Part shown: in pieces, positions 1 through 7,028 of the stretch
How the letters are laid out: each line of letters starts with the position of its first letter
How positions within the stretch are numbered: position 1 is the stretch's first letter
Assembly (NCBI GenBank): GCA_027493885.1
Contig: JAOSJZ010000001.1
Span: forward strand, 1,550,001-1,614,000
Direction of reading: 5' to 3'
DNA from: Gaiella sp.
GTDB taxonomy: Bacteria; Actinomycetota; Thermoleophilia; Gaiellales; Gaiellaceae
DNA: 64,000 nt
Made by a program: the position numbers and the translations under genes
The notes under the pieces: model-generated
What the model was told of the DNA's origin: nothing
What the model saw: the letters and a program-made list of their open reading frames with translations, nothing else
Database searches by the model: none

Positions 1-1
1 C

Positions 2-382
2 GCGCCGACTCCGACGGCGGCGGCCCGGCTCGTCGTGCCCGATCTCGACGAGCTGCGCGGCAGGCTCGATCGTGCCCGCGACCGGCTCGCCGCCGGACCC
101 GCGCGGCTCCTCGAGCGCGACCGGACGCGTGTCGAGCGTATGGGCGAGCGGCTTCGCGCCGCGCCCGGTCTGCTCCTCGAGCGGCGACGCGCGGCCCTCG
201 ATCGCTCGTCGGCGCGCCTCGGGGCGCTCTCGCCGCTCGCGACGCTCGCCCGCGGCTATGCGATCGTCCGCGCCGGCGGCGAGGTCGTCCGCGACGCCCG
301 GTCGGTCGCGGCGGGCGGCGTCGTCGGCGTCCAGCTGGCCAGCGGCTCGCTCGCCGCGCGCGTCGAGGAGGTACGGCCGTGA
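2..382 (+). CDS. xseA: Exodeoxyribonuclease VII large subunit, C-terminal part (cut by window edge)
   Basis: This is the last 126 codons of the large, catalytic-scaffold subunit of exonuclease VII, which degrades single-stranded DNA in both directions. The frame is open from base 2 and starts with the family motif TPTAAA, followed by a long charged coiled-coil region. It ends with the conserved stretch LSPLATLARGYAIV, where the C-terminal domain contacts XseB helices. The stop codon overlaps the GTG start of xseB by 4 nt, so the two subunits are translationally coupled. The start lies upstream of the window. The product is cytoplasmic and acts in DNA repair. Confidence 0.93.
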   Translation, partial: APTPTAAARLVVPDLDELRGRLDRARDRLAAGPARLLERDRTRVERMGERLRAAPGLLLERRRAALDRSSARLGALSPLATLARGYAIVRAGGEVVRDARSVAAGGVVGVQLASGSLAARVEEVRP

Positions 383-606
383 GCCCCGAGCCCACGTTCG
401 AGGAGCTCCAGCGCGAGCTCGACGAGCTCGTCGCGCGGCTCGAGCGCGGCGACGTCCCGCTCGACGAGGCGCTCGCGCTCTGGCGGCGAGGCAACGAGCT
501 CTACCGCGCCTGCGTCGAGCGGCTCGATCGCGCCGAGCTCGAGATCGAGGAGCTGCGCTCGGGCGACCCTCCCGCTGCGCGTGACAGCGACGCGCCGACA
601 GGGTAA
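379..606 (+). CDS. xseB: Exodeoxyribonuclease VII small subunit
   Basis: This 75-residue helical protein is the small subunit that wraps XseA in exonuclease VII. It begins MSPEPTFEELQREL and carries the family pattern of FEELxxELxxLVxxLExGxxxLxEALxLWxxGxxL over residues 7-50, followed by CxxxLDxAExxIEEL. The length is typical for XseB. The GTG start at 379 overlaps the xseA stop codon. The C-terminal tail is not conserved. A short gap of 10 bp separates it from the next gene, so it probably shares the transcript with the downstream cNMP-binding and sigma-factor genes. Confidence 0.93.
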   Translation: MSPEPTFEELQRELDELVARLERGDVPLDEALALWRRGNELYRACVERLDRAELEIEELRSGDPPAARDSDAPTG

Positions 607-616
607 GGTCGCCGCC

Positions 617-1027
617 ATGGCACAGCCGAGCCCCGACCTGATCCGCGGCATCCCGATCTTCTCCGATCTCGACGACCCGTCGATCTCCCAGCTCGCGACC
701 GACTTCATCGAGCGCGAGTTCGAGGCCGGCCAGGCGATCGCGACGGAGGGCGAGGGAGGGCTCAACTTCTTCGTCGTCGAGAGCGGCACCGCCGACGTGT
801 CGGTGGGCGGCAAGCAGGTCGGATCGCTCGGGCCGGGCGCGTCGTTCGGCGAGATCGCCCTCGTCGACAAGTCGGCTCGCTCGGCGACCGTCACGGCGAC
901 CTCGCGCCTGCGTGCCTTCGCGCTTCCCGTGTGGAGCTTTCGGAGCTTCGCGGAGTCCCGTCCGACCGTGACGTGGAAGCTGCTCGAGCTGCTCGCGGAG
1001 CGGCTCCGCGCCGCCGAGCAACGGTAG
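617..1027 (+). CDS. Stand-alone cyclic-nucleotide-binding domain protein
   Basis: This 136-residue protein is essentially one Crp-like cNMP-binding jelly roll. The phosphate-binding cassette is visible as FGEIAL at residues 77-82, with the conserved arginine near residue 88 in KSARSATV. The upstream glycine-rich turn is VVESGTADVSVGG. There is no HTH or catalytic domain, so it probably works as a sensor that binds a partner. It sits directly before an ECF sigma factor. A second cNMP domain occurs 4.5 kb downstream, fused to an MFS transporter at 4270-5946, which suggests a shared ligand. The ATG at 617 is preferred over upstream in-frame starts because the domain begins here. Confidence 0.85.
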   Translation: MAQPSPDLIRGIPIFSDLDDPSISQLATDFIEREFEAGQAIATEGEGGLNFFVVESGTADVSVGGKQVGSLGPGASFGEIALVDKSARSATVTATSRLRAFALPVWSFRSFAESRPTVTWKLLELLAERLRAAEQR

Positions 1028-1039
1028 GAGCCGGCCGCG

Positions 1040-1627
1040 GTGGACGCCGCGTCGGATGCCGAGCTGGTCGAGCGCTGCCGCGCGGGCGACGACGTCGCCT
1101 GGGCGGCGCTCGTCGATCGCTACGCCCGCTATGTGCACGCAATCCTGACGCGCGTCTACCGCCTCGGGCAACACGACGCCGAGGACGTGTTCCAGGAGGT
1201 CTTCGCACGGATCTTCGAGCGGCTCGACACGCTTCGCGACACCGATGCGCTGCGGCCGTGGATCGCCCAGACCGCCCGCAACTGCGCGGTCGACGCGCTC
1301 CGCCGCTCCGGGCGCGAGGTGCCCGTCGACGAGGTTCCCGAGGGCGCAGACGACGGTCTCGCGCGGCTCGACGAGGCGCTCACGGTGCACGCGGCGCTCG
1401 ACCGGCTCTCGCCCGAGTGCCACGAGATCCTCGACCGCTTCTTCTGCCGGGACGAGAGCTACCGCACGATCGGGGCCGAGCTCGGGCTCCCCGCGGGCAC
1501 GATCGCGAGCCGGATCGCGCGCTGCCTCTCGCGCCTTCGCGACGTCCTCGATCCCGGCGCGGGGAGAGCCCGGGGAAGAAAGTCGGCCCCTTCGACGTCG
1601 GGTATGCAGGTGGAAGAACGACGATGA
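1040..1627 (+). CDS. ECF-type RNA polymerase sigma factor
   Basis: This 195-residue sigma-70 family factor has region 2 at about residues 8-75 (DVFQEVFARIFERL and LRPWIAQTARNCAVDALRR) and region 4 at about 115-165 (LSPECHEILDRFF through TIASRIARCLSRLRDVL). There is no region 3, as in ECF factors. The start is GTG at 1040, 12 nt after the previous stop. The stop overlaps the next ATG (ATGA at 1624). No recognisable anti-sigma factor follows; the next product is a small helical protein that could play that role, but this is only an inference. Target promoters cannot be assigned from the sequence. Confidence 0.9.
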   Translation: MDAASDAELVERCRAGDDVAWAALVDRYARYVHAILTRVYRLGQHDAEDVFQEVFARIFERLDTLRDTDALRPWIAQTARNCAVDALRRSGREVPVDEVPEGADDGLARLDEALTVHAALDRLSPECHEILDRFFCRDESYRTIGAELGLPAGTIASRIARCLSRLRDVLDPGAGRARGRKSAPSTSGMQVEERR

Positions 1628-1869
1628 CGCCCGAGGAACGAATCGCCGAGCTCCTGCGTGCCGTGCCCGCGCCGCCACAGGGATGGGTGGAGGCCGCGAA
1701 GGAGCTGCCCCGGACGAGCCGGGAGCTGGACGCGATCCTCGAGCGCGTCGAGCAGGCAGAGCGTCTGCGCGAGCTCGCCGTCCGCGAGCTCGAGGAGCTG
1801 CTCCGCGCCGAGGGCGTCGAGCCGACGCCGGCCGTCGTCTCCCACCTGCGCCGCCGTCTCGCGTCGTGA
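1624..1869 (+). CDS. Small acidic helical protein of unknown function
   Basis: This 81-residue protein, starting MTPEERIAELLRAVPAPPQGW, overlaps the sigma-factor stop (ATGA) and the following GTG (GTGA), so it is translationally coupled on both sides. Residues 1-40 are proline-containing and residues 35-80 are a predicted charged amphipathic helix (ELDAILERVEQAERLRELAV). There is no signal peptide, membrane segment or cysteine. I do not recognise a family. Its place right after an ECF sigma factor makes a regulatory partner possible, but no zinc-anti-sigma motif (HxxxCxxC) is present. Confidence 0.75.
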   Translation: MTPEERIAELLRAVPAPPQGWVEAAKELPRTSRELDAILERVEQAERLRELAVRELEELLRAEGVEPTPAVVSHLRRRLAS

Positions 1870-2444
1870 CGGCCGCGACGACGGGGCTCCAGCTCGCGGC
1901 GCTTCCGGTCGGACGCCTGCACGACGTGCTCGCGCAGGCCGGGCCGGGGCCTGCCGGCGGATCCGCTGCCGCGATCGCCACCACGATGGCGTCCGGCCTC
2001 GTCCGCCTCGTCGCCCGCGTCTCGCACGAGTGGGAGGAGGCACCGGGCATCGCGGCGCAGGCCGCCGCGCTCGGCGACCGGTCGCTCGAGCTTGCGGACG
2101 AGGACCACCGCGCGTACGCGCACGCCGTCGATCAGCTGCGTGCGCCCGACCGCGACGCCGCGCTCGGAAGAGCGCTGCGCCGCGCGGCCGAGATCCCGCT
2201 CCTGATCGCCGAGGCGGCCGCGGACGTCGGCGCGCTCGCGGCCCTTGCTGCCCGGGAGGGCGAGGAGTCCGTCCGCGGAGACGCGTGGGCGGCCGCGACG
2301 CTCGCGGAGGCGGCCGGGGTCGCGGCGGCGCGGCTCGTCCACGTGAACCTCTCGACCCGGCCCGACGACGAGCTCTCGACGCGAGCCGAGCTCGCCGCAC
2401 GCTCGGCCACCGCGGCACGCGAGGTGGCCCTCGCCGCCACGTGA
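1866..2444 (+). CDS. Cyclodeaminase/cyclohydrolase (FTCD_C) family protein
   Basis: This 192-residue, almost wholly helical protein matches the C-terminal domain of formiminotransferase-cyclodeaminase. The N-terminal signature AGPGPAGGSAAAIATTMASG (residues 25-44) is the family's glycine-rich folate-binding loop. Stand-alone members are usually methenyltetrahydrofolate cyclohydrolases or formiminotetrahydrofolate cyclodeaminases acting in one-carbon metabolism. No histidine-degradation gene lies nearby, so the cyclohydrolase role is the safer guess. The GTG start at 1866 overlaps the previous stop, and its own stop overlaps the next GTG at 2441. Confidence 0.82.
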   Translation: MTAATTGLQLAALPVGRLHDVLAQAGPGPAGGSAAAIATTMASGLVRLVARVSHEWEEAPGIAAQAAALGDRSLELADEDHRAYAHAVDQLRAPDRDAALGRALRRAAEIPLLIAEAAADVGALAALAAREGEESVRGDAWAAATLAEAAGVAAARLVHVNLSTRPDDELSTRAELAARSATAAREVALAAT

Positions 2445-3256
2445 GCACGCGCCCGGTCCCAGCCTGGAGCCTGCCGCCCGGGGACGCGCCGCGGGTTGAG
2501 GCGGACCCTGCCTGGCGCGCCGCCGTCACCCGCGACTGGGCGATCGGCGGCTCGAGAGGGGACGTCGACGTCTGCATCGTCGACAGCGGCGTCGACCCGG
2601 CACATCCGCTCGTCCGTCCGGTGGCGAGCGCGCATGCGGTCGTGCGCAAGGGCGACGAGGTGGGGATCGTCGCCGACGAGGTCGGCGACGTATGCGGCCA
2701 TGGCACGGCGTGCGCGGGCATAGTCCGGGCGCTCGCTCCCGACTGCCGGCTGCACAGCGTCCGCGTCCTCGGCCAGGGAGCGACGGGCGCGGCGGACCTG
2801 ATCCTCGCCGGTCTCCGGCACGCGGTCGAGGCAGAGCACCGGGTGATCAGCCTGAGCCTCTCGACGACGAAGCGCCGCTTCGCGGAGGAGCTGCACGAGC
2901 TGGCCGACCTCGCGTACTTCGAGCGGACGATCCTCGTTGCCTCCGCACACAACCTGCCGGTCGACAGCTACCCCTGGCGGTTCTCGTCGGTGATCTCGGT
3001 CGGCAGCCACGAGGAGCGTGACCCGCTCGTCTGGTACGCAAACCCCGACCCGCCGGTCGAGCTCTTTGCGCGCGGCGTGGATGTCGAGGTCGCCTGGCCC
3101 GGGGGCGGGACGCTGCGCTGCACGGGGAACAGCTTCGCGGCGCCGCACGTGGCCGGCATCGCCGCGCTCGTTCTCGCGAAGCACCCGGAGCTGACGCCGT
3201 ACCAGCTGAAGAGCGTGCTGCACCTGACGGCGACGAACGCAGGAGGATCGACATGA
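2441..3256 (+). CDS. Subtilisin-like (S8) serine protease, no signal peptide
   Basis: This 271-residue protease has a complete S8 catalytic set: Asp48 in CIVDSGVD, His87 in GHGTACAG, Ser231 in GNSFAAPHVAG, and Asn171 (SAHNLP) as the likely oxyanion residue. It begins with MSTRPVPAWSLPPGD and shows neither a signal peptide nor a recognisable propeptide, so it is probably cytosolic. That is unusual, because most subtilases are secreted. It is coupled by 4-nt overlaps to the cyclodeaminase-like gene and to the GAF gene (preceded by an AGGAGGA ribosome-binding site at 3241). Cytosolic subtilases often process specific peptides. A repeat-bearing small peptide is encoded convergently at 3979-4167, but a link between the two is only a hypothesis. 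Confidence 0.9.
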   Translation: MSTRPVPAWSLPPGDAPRVEADPAWRAAVTRDWAIGGSRGDVDVCIVDSGVDPAHPLVRPVASAHAVVRKGDEVGIVADEVGDVCGHGTACAGIVRALAPDCRLHSVRVLGQGATGAADLILAGLRHAVEAEHRVISLSLSTTKRRFAEELHELADLAYFERTILVASAHNLPVDSYPWRFSSVISVGSHEERDPLVWYANPDPPVELFARGVDVEVAWPGGGTLRCTGNSFAAPHVAGIAALVLAKHPELTPYQLKSVLHLTATNAGGST

Positions 3257-3904
3257 GCGACGAGACGGAGGCGCGCGGCGCCGCGGCCGCGGGGATGCTC
3301 GGCGGGGACGAGAACACCTTCCGTGAGCTCCTGCAGTCGATCGTCGACGTCGCGCGCACGATCTTCGGCGGCGAGGCCGCCTCGATCTTCCTCCTCGACG
3401 GCGAGGCGGACGAGCTCGTGTTCGAGGCCGTCTCCGGCCAGGGCGAGGAAAGCCTCGTGGGCTCGCGCTTCCCCCTCGAGCACGGGCATCGCGGGCTTCG
3501 CGCTCTTCACCCGCCAGCCGATCGTCGTGGACGACCTCGCGTCCGACCCCCGCTTCTCGCAGGAGCGCGCCGAGACGACCGGCTACGTACCGTCGAGCAT
3601 CGTCGCGTCGCCGCTGCTCCACGGCGAGCGAGCGCTCGGCGTGCTCTCGGTGCTCGACCGGGCCGCCGACCGGCCGTTCGGGTTGAGCGAGCTCGAGCTC
3701 CTCTCCCGCTTCTCGACGCAGGCCGCGATCGGCCTCGATCTCTTGCTCCGGGCGCGCGGCGCGCGAGCGGCGATCGCCGGCGACGGCACCGGCGGCCTCG
3801 TCGCCCGCGTCGCGGCGCTGCTCGAGGAGGCGGACGACGACGCCGGTCGCCGTCTCCTCGAGGCGCTCGAGCAGGTGCTCGCGGGTCGCACGGCCAAGGC
3901 GTGA
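3253..3904 (+). CDS. GAF-domain sensor protein, single-base frameshift
   Basis: The gene starts at ATG 3253 with an excellent AGGAGGA Shine-Dalgarno. The first 77 codons read MSDETEARGAAAAGML through SRFPLEHG, and the GAF domain then continues one frame over as GIAGFALFTRQPIVVDDLASD, SSIVASPLLHGERALGVLSVLDR and FSTQAAIGLDLLLRAR. Removing one G from the GGG at 3484-3486 gives an intact 216-residue protein with one GAF domain at about residues 20-175 and a helical tail. No output domain is present. It is the last gene of the coupled operon and probably senses a small ligand. The frameshift looks like a run-length error because the rest is well conserved. Confidence 0.8.
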
Positions 3905-3912
3905 CCGGAAGC

Positions 3913-3940
3913 GGAGACGGCGCCGGGAGGCGCCGTCTCC
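3913..3940 (+). terminator. Strong GC hairpin after the GAF gene
   Basis: Perfect 12-bp arms GGAGACGGCGCC (3913-3924) and GGCGCCGTCTCC (3929-3940) enclose a GGGA loop, 9 bp past the GAF stop. There is no T-tract, as is common in high-GC actinobacteria. It lies between convergent genes and could end transcription from both sides. Confidence 0.7.
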
Positions 3941-3978
3941 AACCGTCGGCCCCCGCGCGGCGGGGCCGAGACGGAAGC

Positions 3979-4167
3979 TCAGCCGACGTCGACCGGGCCG
4001 CCGGTGTCGACCGGGCTGCGCCCGACGTCCACGGGGCCGCCCACGTCCACGGGGCTCCGGCCTACGTCCACGGGGCTACCGGTCTCCAGCATGTGCCCCT
4101 CGAAGTCCTCGCCCTCGGTCGCCTCGTCCGCCTCGTCGAGGTCGATCTTCTCGCGCTCGTCCGACAC
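3979..4167 (-). CDS. 62-residue acidic peptide with five C-terminal PVD(V/T)G repeats
   Basis: A strong Shine-Dalgarno (AGGAGG, minus strand, 4178-4173) lies 5 nt before a GTG start at 4167. The product has a very acidic first half (residues 1-24, with EGEDFEGHML at 18-27). A repeat region at 31-62 has units SPVDVGR, SPVDVGG, PVDVGR, SPVDTGG and PVDVG. Repeat codons differ synonymously (CCC GTG GAC versus CCG GTC GAC), so the repetition seems kept at protein level. There is no signal peptide or membrane segment. The leader-plus-repeat form resembles multi-core precursors of modified peptides, but no known modifying enzyme is adjacent. It is divergent from the MFS-cNMP transporter and convergent with the subtilase operon. 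Its function is unknown. Confidence 0.75.
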   Translation of the reverse strand: MSDEREKIDLDEADEATEGEDFEGHMLETGSPVDVGRSPVDVGGPVDVGRSPVDTGGPVDVG

Positions 4168-4206
4168 CGTTGCCTCCTTTTGCCGTGACACCCGTGCGGG
4201 CATCCT

Positions 4207-4260
4207 CACCCCACCCGACGTGCGAGCGGGATGAAATCTTCCCGCATTTCTGGTGGGGTG
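4207..4260. promoter_or_regulatory. Nested inverted repeats between divergent genes
   Basis: Outer arms CACCCCACC (4207-4215) and GGTGGGGTG (4252-4260) are a perfect 9-bp pair. Inside them lie GCGGGA (4226-4231) and TCCCGC (4240-4245). The structure sits between the repeat-peptide start (4167) and the transporter start (4270) and could be a shared operator or a transcript hairpin. It would fall inside the coding region if the upstream ATG at 4231 were used. Confidence 0.55.
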
Positions 4261-4269
4261 CGCAAGAGC

Positions 4270-5946
4270 ATGACCGGATACGCCTCGTCCGAGAGGGAGA
4301 GCCGCGCGCGAGCTGCCCTGCGCTCGCTCGGCGCCGTCGCCTCGAGCCCGGCGCTGCGCCGGCTGCAGCTCGCCTGGCTCGGCTCGATCCTCGGCAACTG
4401 GGCCTACCTCGTCGCGCTCGGCGTCTACGCGTACGACCAGGGTGGCGCCGCCGCCGTCGGCCTCGTCGGGCTCATCCGCCTGATTCCCGGCGCGCTCGTC
4501 TCGCCCTTCGCCGCAGCGCTGGTCGACCGGTACTCGCGGGTGGGCGTGATGGTTGCCTCGGACGTCGTCCGGGTCGTCCTGATGGCCCTCGCGGCGCTCG
4601 TGATCGCGACCGACGGGCCGGCGCCGGTCGTCTATGCCCTCGTGGCGCTGACGACGGCGGCGGGCACCGTCTTCCGGCCGGCACAGGCCGCGCTCCTGCC
4701 GTCGCTCGTATCGACGCCCGGGGAGCTGACGGCGTCGAACGCCGCAGCGAGCACGCTCGAGAGCGTGGGCACCTTCCTGGGCCCCGCGCTCGGGGGCGCG
4801 CTGCTGGCGGTCAGCGACCCTGCGACCGTGTTCGCCGCGAACGGGGCCACCTTCCTCTGGTCGGCGCTGCTCGTCCTCGGCCTGCGCGGGCGCGAGCAGC
4901 CCCGGGAGGCGCCGGAGCCGCCGGCCGGGCCCGCCGTAGGCGCCTCGAGCGGCGTCCTGGCGGGGATCACGACGATCGTGCGCGAGCCGGCGCTCCGCAC
5001 GCTCGTCGGCCTGTATGCCGCGCAGACGCTCGTCGCCGGTGCGCTCAACGTGCTCGTCGTGGTGACGTCGTTCGAGCTGCTCGGGCTCGACGATGCCGGC
5101 GTCGGCCTGCTCTACGCGGCCGTCGGCGTCGGCGGGCTGCTCGGCGGGCTCGTCGCGCTGCTTCTCGCCGCCCGGGGGCGTCTCGCCCGTGACTTCGCGA
5201 TCGGCCTCGCACTCTTCGGTCTCCCGCTCGCCCTGATCGGGGGCCTCCCCGTCTCCGTGGTCGCGGTCGTCGGGCTGGCGATCATGGGAATCGGCAACTC
5301 CATCGTCGACGTCAACGCGCTCACGATCATGCAGCGCGCCGTCCCCGACGCGGTCCTCGGCCGTGTGCTCGGGGCGCTCAACGGGCTGCTCCTCGCGACG
5401 CTCGGCCTCGGCGCGCTCGTCGCTCCCGCCCTGATCGCGCTGACCAGCACGGAAGCCGCGCTCGTCGTGACGGGCGCGCTGCTGCCGGTGCTCGTGCTGT
5501 TCGCGCGCCCACGGCTCCGCGCGCTCGACCGTGCGACCGGGGCGCCGGAGGCGACCGCGCTGCTCCGCCGGGTGCCGTTGCTCGCCGCGCTGCCGGAGGC
5601 CGTGCTCGAGCGGCTTGCGCGCGAGGCGGTGCACGCGAGGTTCGCGGCGGGCACGCCGATCATCCGCGAGGGAGACGTCGGCGACCGGTTCTACGTCGTC
5701 GAGTCGGGATCGGTCGAGATCCGCGGCCGGCGCTTCGGCGCGGGCGACTCGTTCGGCGAGATCGCGCTCCTGCGCGACGTCCCGCGAACGGCGACGGCGA
5801 TGGCCGTGACGGACGTCCGCGCCCTTGCGCTCTCGCGCGACCCGTTCGTCGCCGCGGTCACCGGCCACGCGCCGAGCGCCGCGGCGGCCGACACCGTGAT
5901 CGCGGCGCGGCTCGGCTCCTTCAGCGTCGGGAACGCCCCTCTGTGA
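4270..5946 (+). CDS. MFS transporter with C-terminal cyclic-nucleotide-binding domain
   Basis: This is a fusion of about 558 residues. The first ~420 residues form a 12-helix MFS permease of the EntS/macrolide-efflux type (LQLAWLGSILGNWAYLVALG, PGALVSPFAAALVDRYSR, ALLPSLVSTPGELTASNAA). The last ~120 residues are a Crp-like cNMP-binding domain (LLAALPEAVLERLAREAV, FYVVESGSVEIRG, FGEIALLRDVPRTATA). The domain should be cytosolic and may gate or sense transport. Start choice: ATG 4270 (MTGYASSERESR) is preferred, since ATG 4231 would translate the nested inverted repeat; neither has a strong Shine-Dalgarno. The 3' end overlaps the convergent membrane-protein gene by 26 bp. The substrate is unknown; its divergent partner encodes the repeat peptide. 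Confidence 0.85.
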   Translation: MTGYASSERESRARAALRSLGAVASSPALRRLQLAWLGSILGNWAYLVALGVYAYDQGGAAAVGLVGLIRLIPGALVSPFAAALVDRYSRVGVMVASDVVRVVLMALAALVIATDGPAPVVYALVALTTAAGTVFRPAQAALLPSLVSTPGELTASNAAASTLESVGTFLGPALGGALLAVSDPATVFAANGATFLWSALLVLGLRGREQPREAPEPPAGPAVGASSGVLAGITTIVREPALRTLVGLYAAQTLVAGALNVLVVVTSFELLGLDDAGVGLLYAAVGVGGLLGGLVALLLAARGRLARDFAIGLALFGLPLALIGGLPVSVVAVVGLAIMGIGNSIVDVNALTIMQRAVPDAVLGRVLGALNGLLLATLGLGALVAPALIALTSTEAALVVTGALLPVLVLFARPRLRALDRATGAPEATALLRRVPLLAALPEAVLERLAREAVHARFAAGTPIIREGDVGDRFYVVESGSVEIRGRRFGAGDSFGEIALLRDVPRTATAMAVTDVRALALSRDPFVAAVTGHAPSAAAADTVIAARLGSFSVGNAPL

Positions 5947-7028
5947 GGACGCGGCCCTTGTCGCCGGAGGCCCGCTCCTCGCGTGCGGCGTCCGCCTCGA
6001 CCAGCTCGTCGAGGGCGTCCTCCGCGGATGACTCCTCCTCGTCCTCCATCCGCCGGAGGGCGGCGAGCGAGAGGCCTTCGCGGGCGAGCATCACGAGGCC
6101 GACCCCGACGCCGACCGACATCTCGACGGCCTGGAGCACGAGCCCGAAGGCAAACCCCGTCCCGTAGGCGACGCCGTACTGGACGAGCGGCAGGGCGACG
6201 GCGGCCTGCAGGAGCCCCACGTTCCCCGGCCACAGCGGAAACACGGTCGCGATGTTCATCAGGAGCAGCACGAGCGCAGCGGCCGGGAGCGGGACGTCGA
6301 GGGTGAACGCCGCCGTCACGGCCCACACCGCGAACAGCTGGAACGTCCACCCCACGGTCTGGAAGAAGATCGCCGCGACGGCGGCAGCCGGGGCGCGGAG
6401 GACGGCAAGGCCCTGGCGCGCCATCGCGAGCAGCCGGCGCACGGTCTGCTGCCCGTGCGTGGGCAGCCCCGTCGGCGCGGCGGGCCGAGATGACCGCCAG
6501 CGCCAGCAGCCCGAGCCCGACCAGGCCGACGACGATCACCCCGGTGACCGCCCAGTGGGGAAGCTTGGCGGTCGCCATGACGTAGGCGACGAGCAGCGCG
6601 ATCGGGAAGAGGTCGAAGAGGCGGTGCGCGAACACCGTCCCGAGGAGCGTGGCGCTCGTCCCCTTCCCGTGCGGGACGTGCCGGCGGAGGACGGCGACAC
6701 GCGCGAGCTCGCCGGCACGCGCCGGCAGCACGGCGTTTCCGAGCAGGCCGACGCCGAACGCGGAGAACACCTGCCGGAAGGGCGGCCGCGGCGGCGGCAT
6801 CGCATGGTGGATCGTCACGTTCCAGGCGAGTGCGCGCGCGAGGACCGACAGCAGGTTGAAGACCACGGCGACGACCACCCAACGCCAGGCGACGAAGTCG
6901 AACGCGTGGTAGACGGTGTTCCAGTCGGGCCCGCGCCACCAGAGCGCCAGGATCGCGAGCACGAGCATCGCGAGGACGAAGAGCCCGCGAGCCCACGGGT
7001 TCCGCGAGAGCGCGACCAACCGGCTCAT
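5921..7028 (-). CDS. Lysylphosphatidylglycerol synthase TM-region / flippase-like membrane protein (UPF0104), frameshifted
   Basis: The protein starts MSRLVALSRNPWARGLFVL at 7028 and has repeated hydrophobic helices of the UPF0104 (LPG_synthase_TM) family, with the motif GLLGNAVLPARAGELARVAVL near residue 95 and FPLWPGNVGLLQAAVALPL in the C-terminal half. The first half and second half lie in different frames. Removing one base from the C4 run at 6467-6470 joins ARRADG to LPTHGQQTVRRLLAM and gives 368 residues. The C-terminal tail is acidic and cytosolic. The start overlaps the stop of the upstream glycosyltransferase (ATGA), so both belong to one unit, plausibly making or moving a glycolipid. 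Confidence 0.8.
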
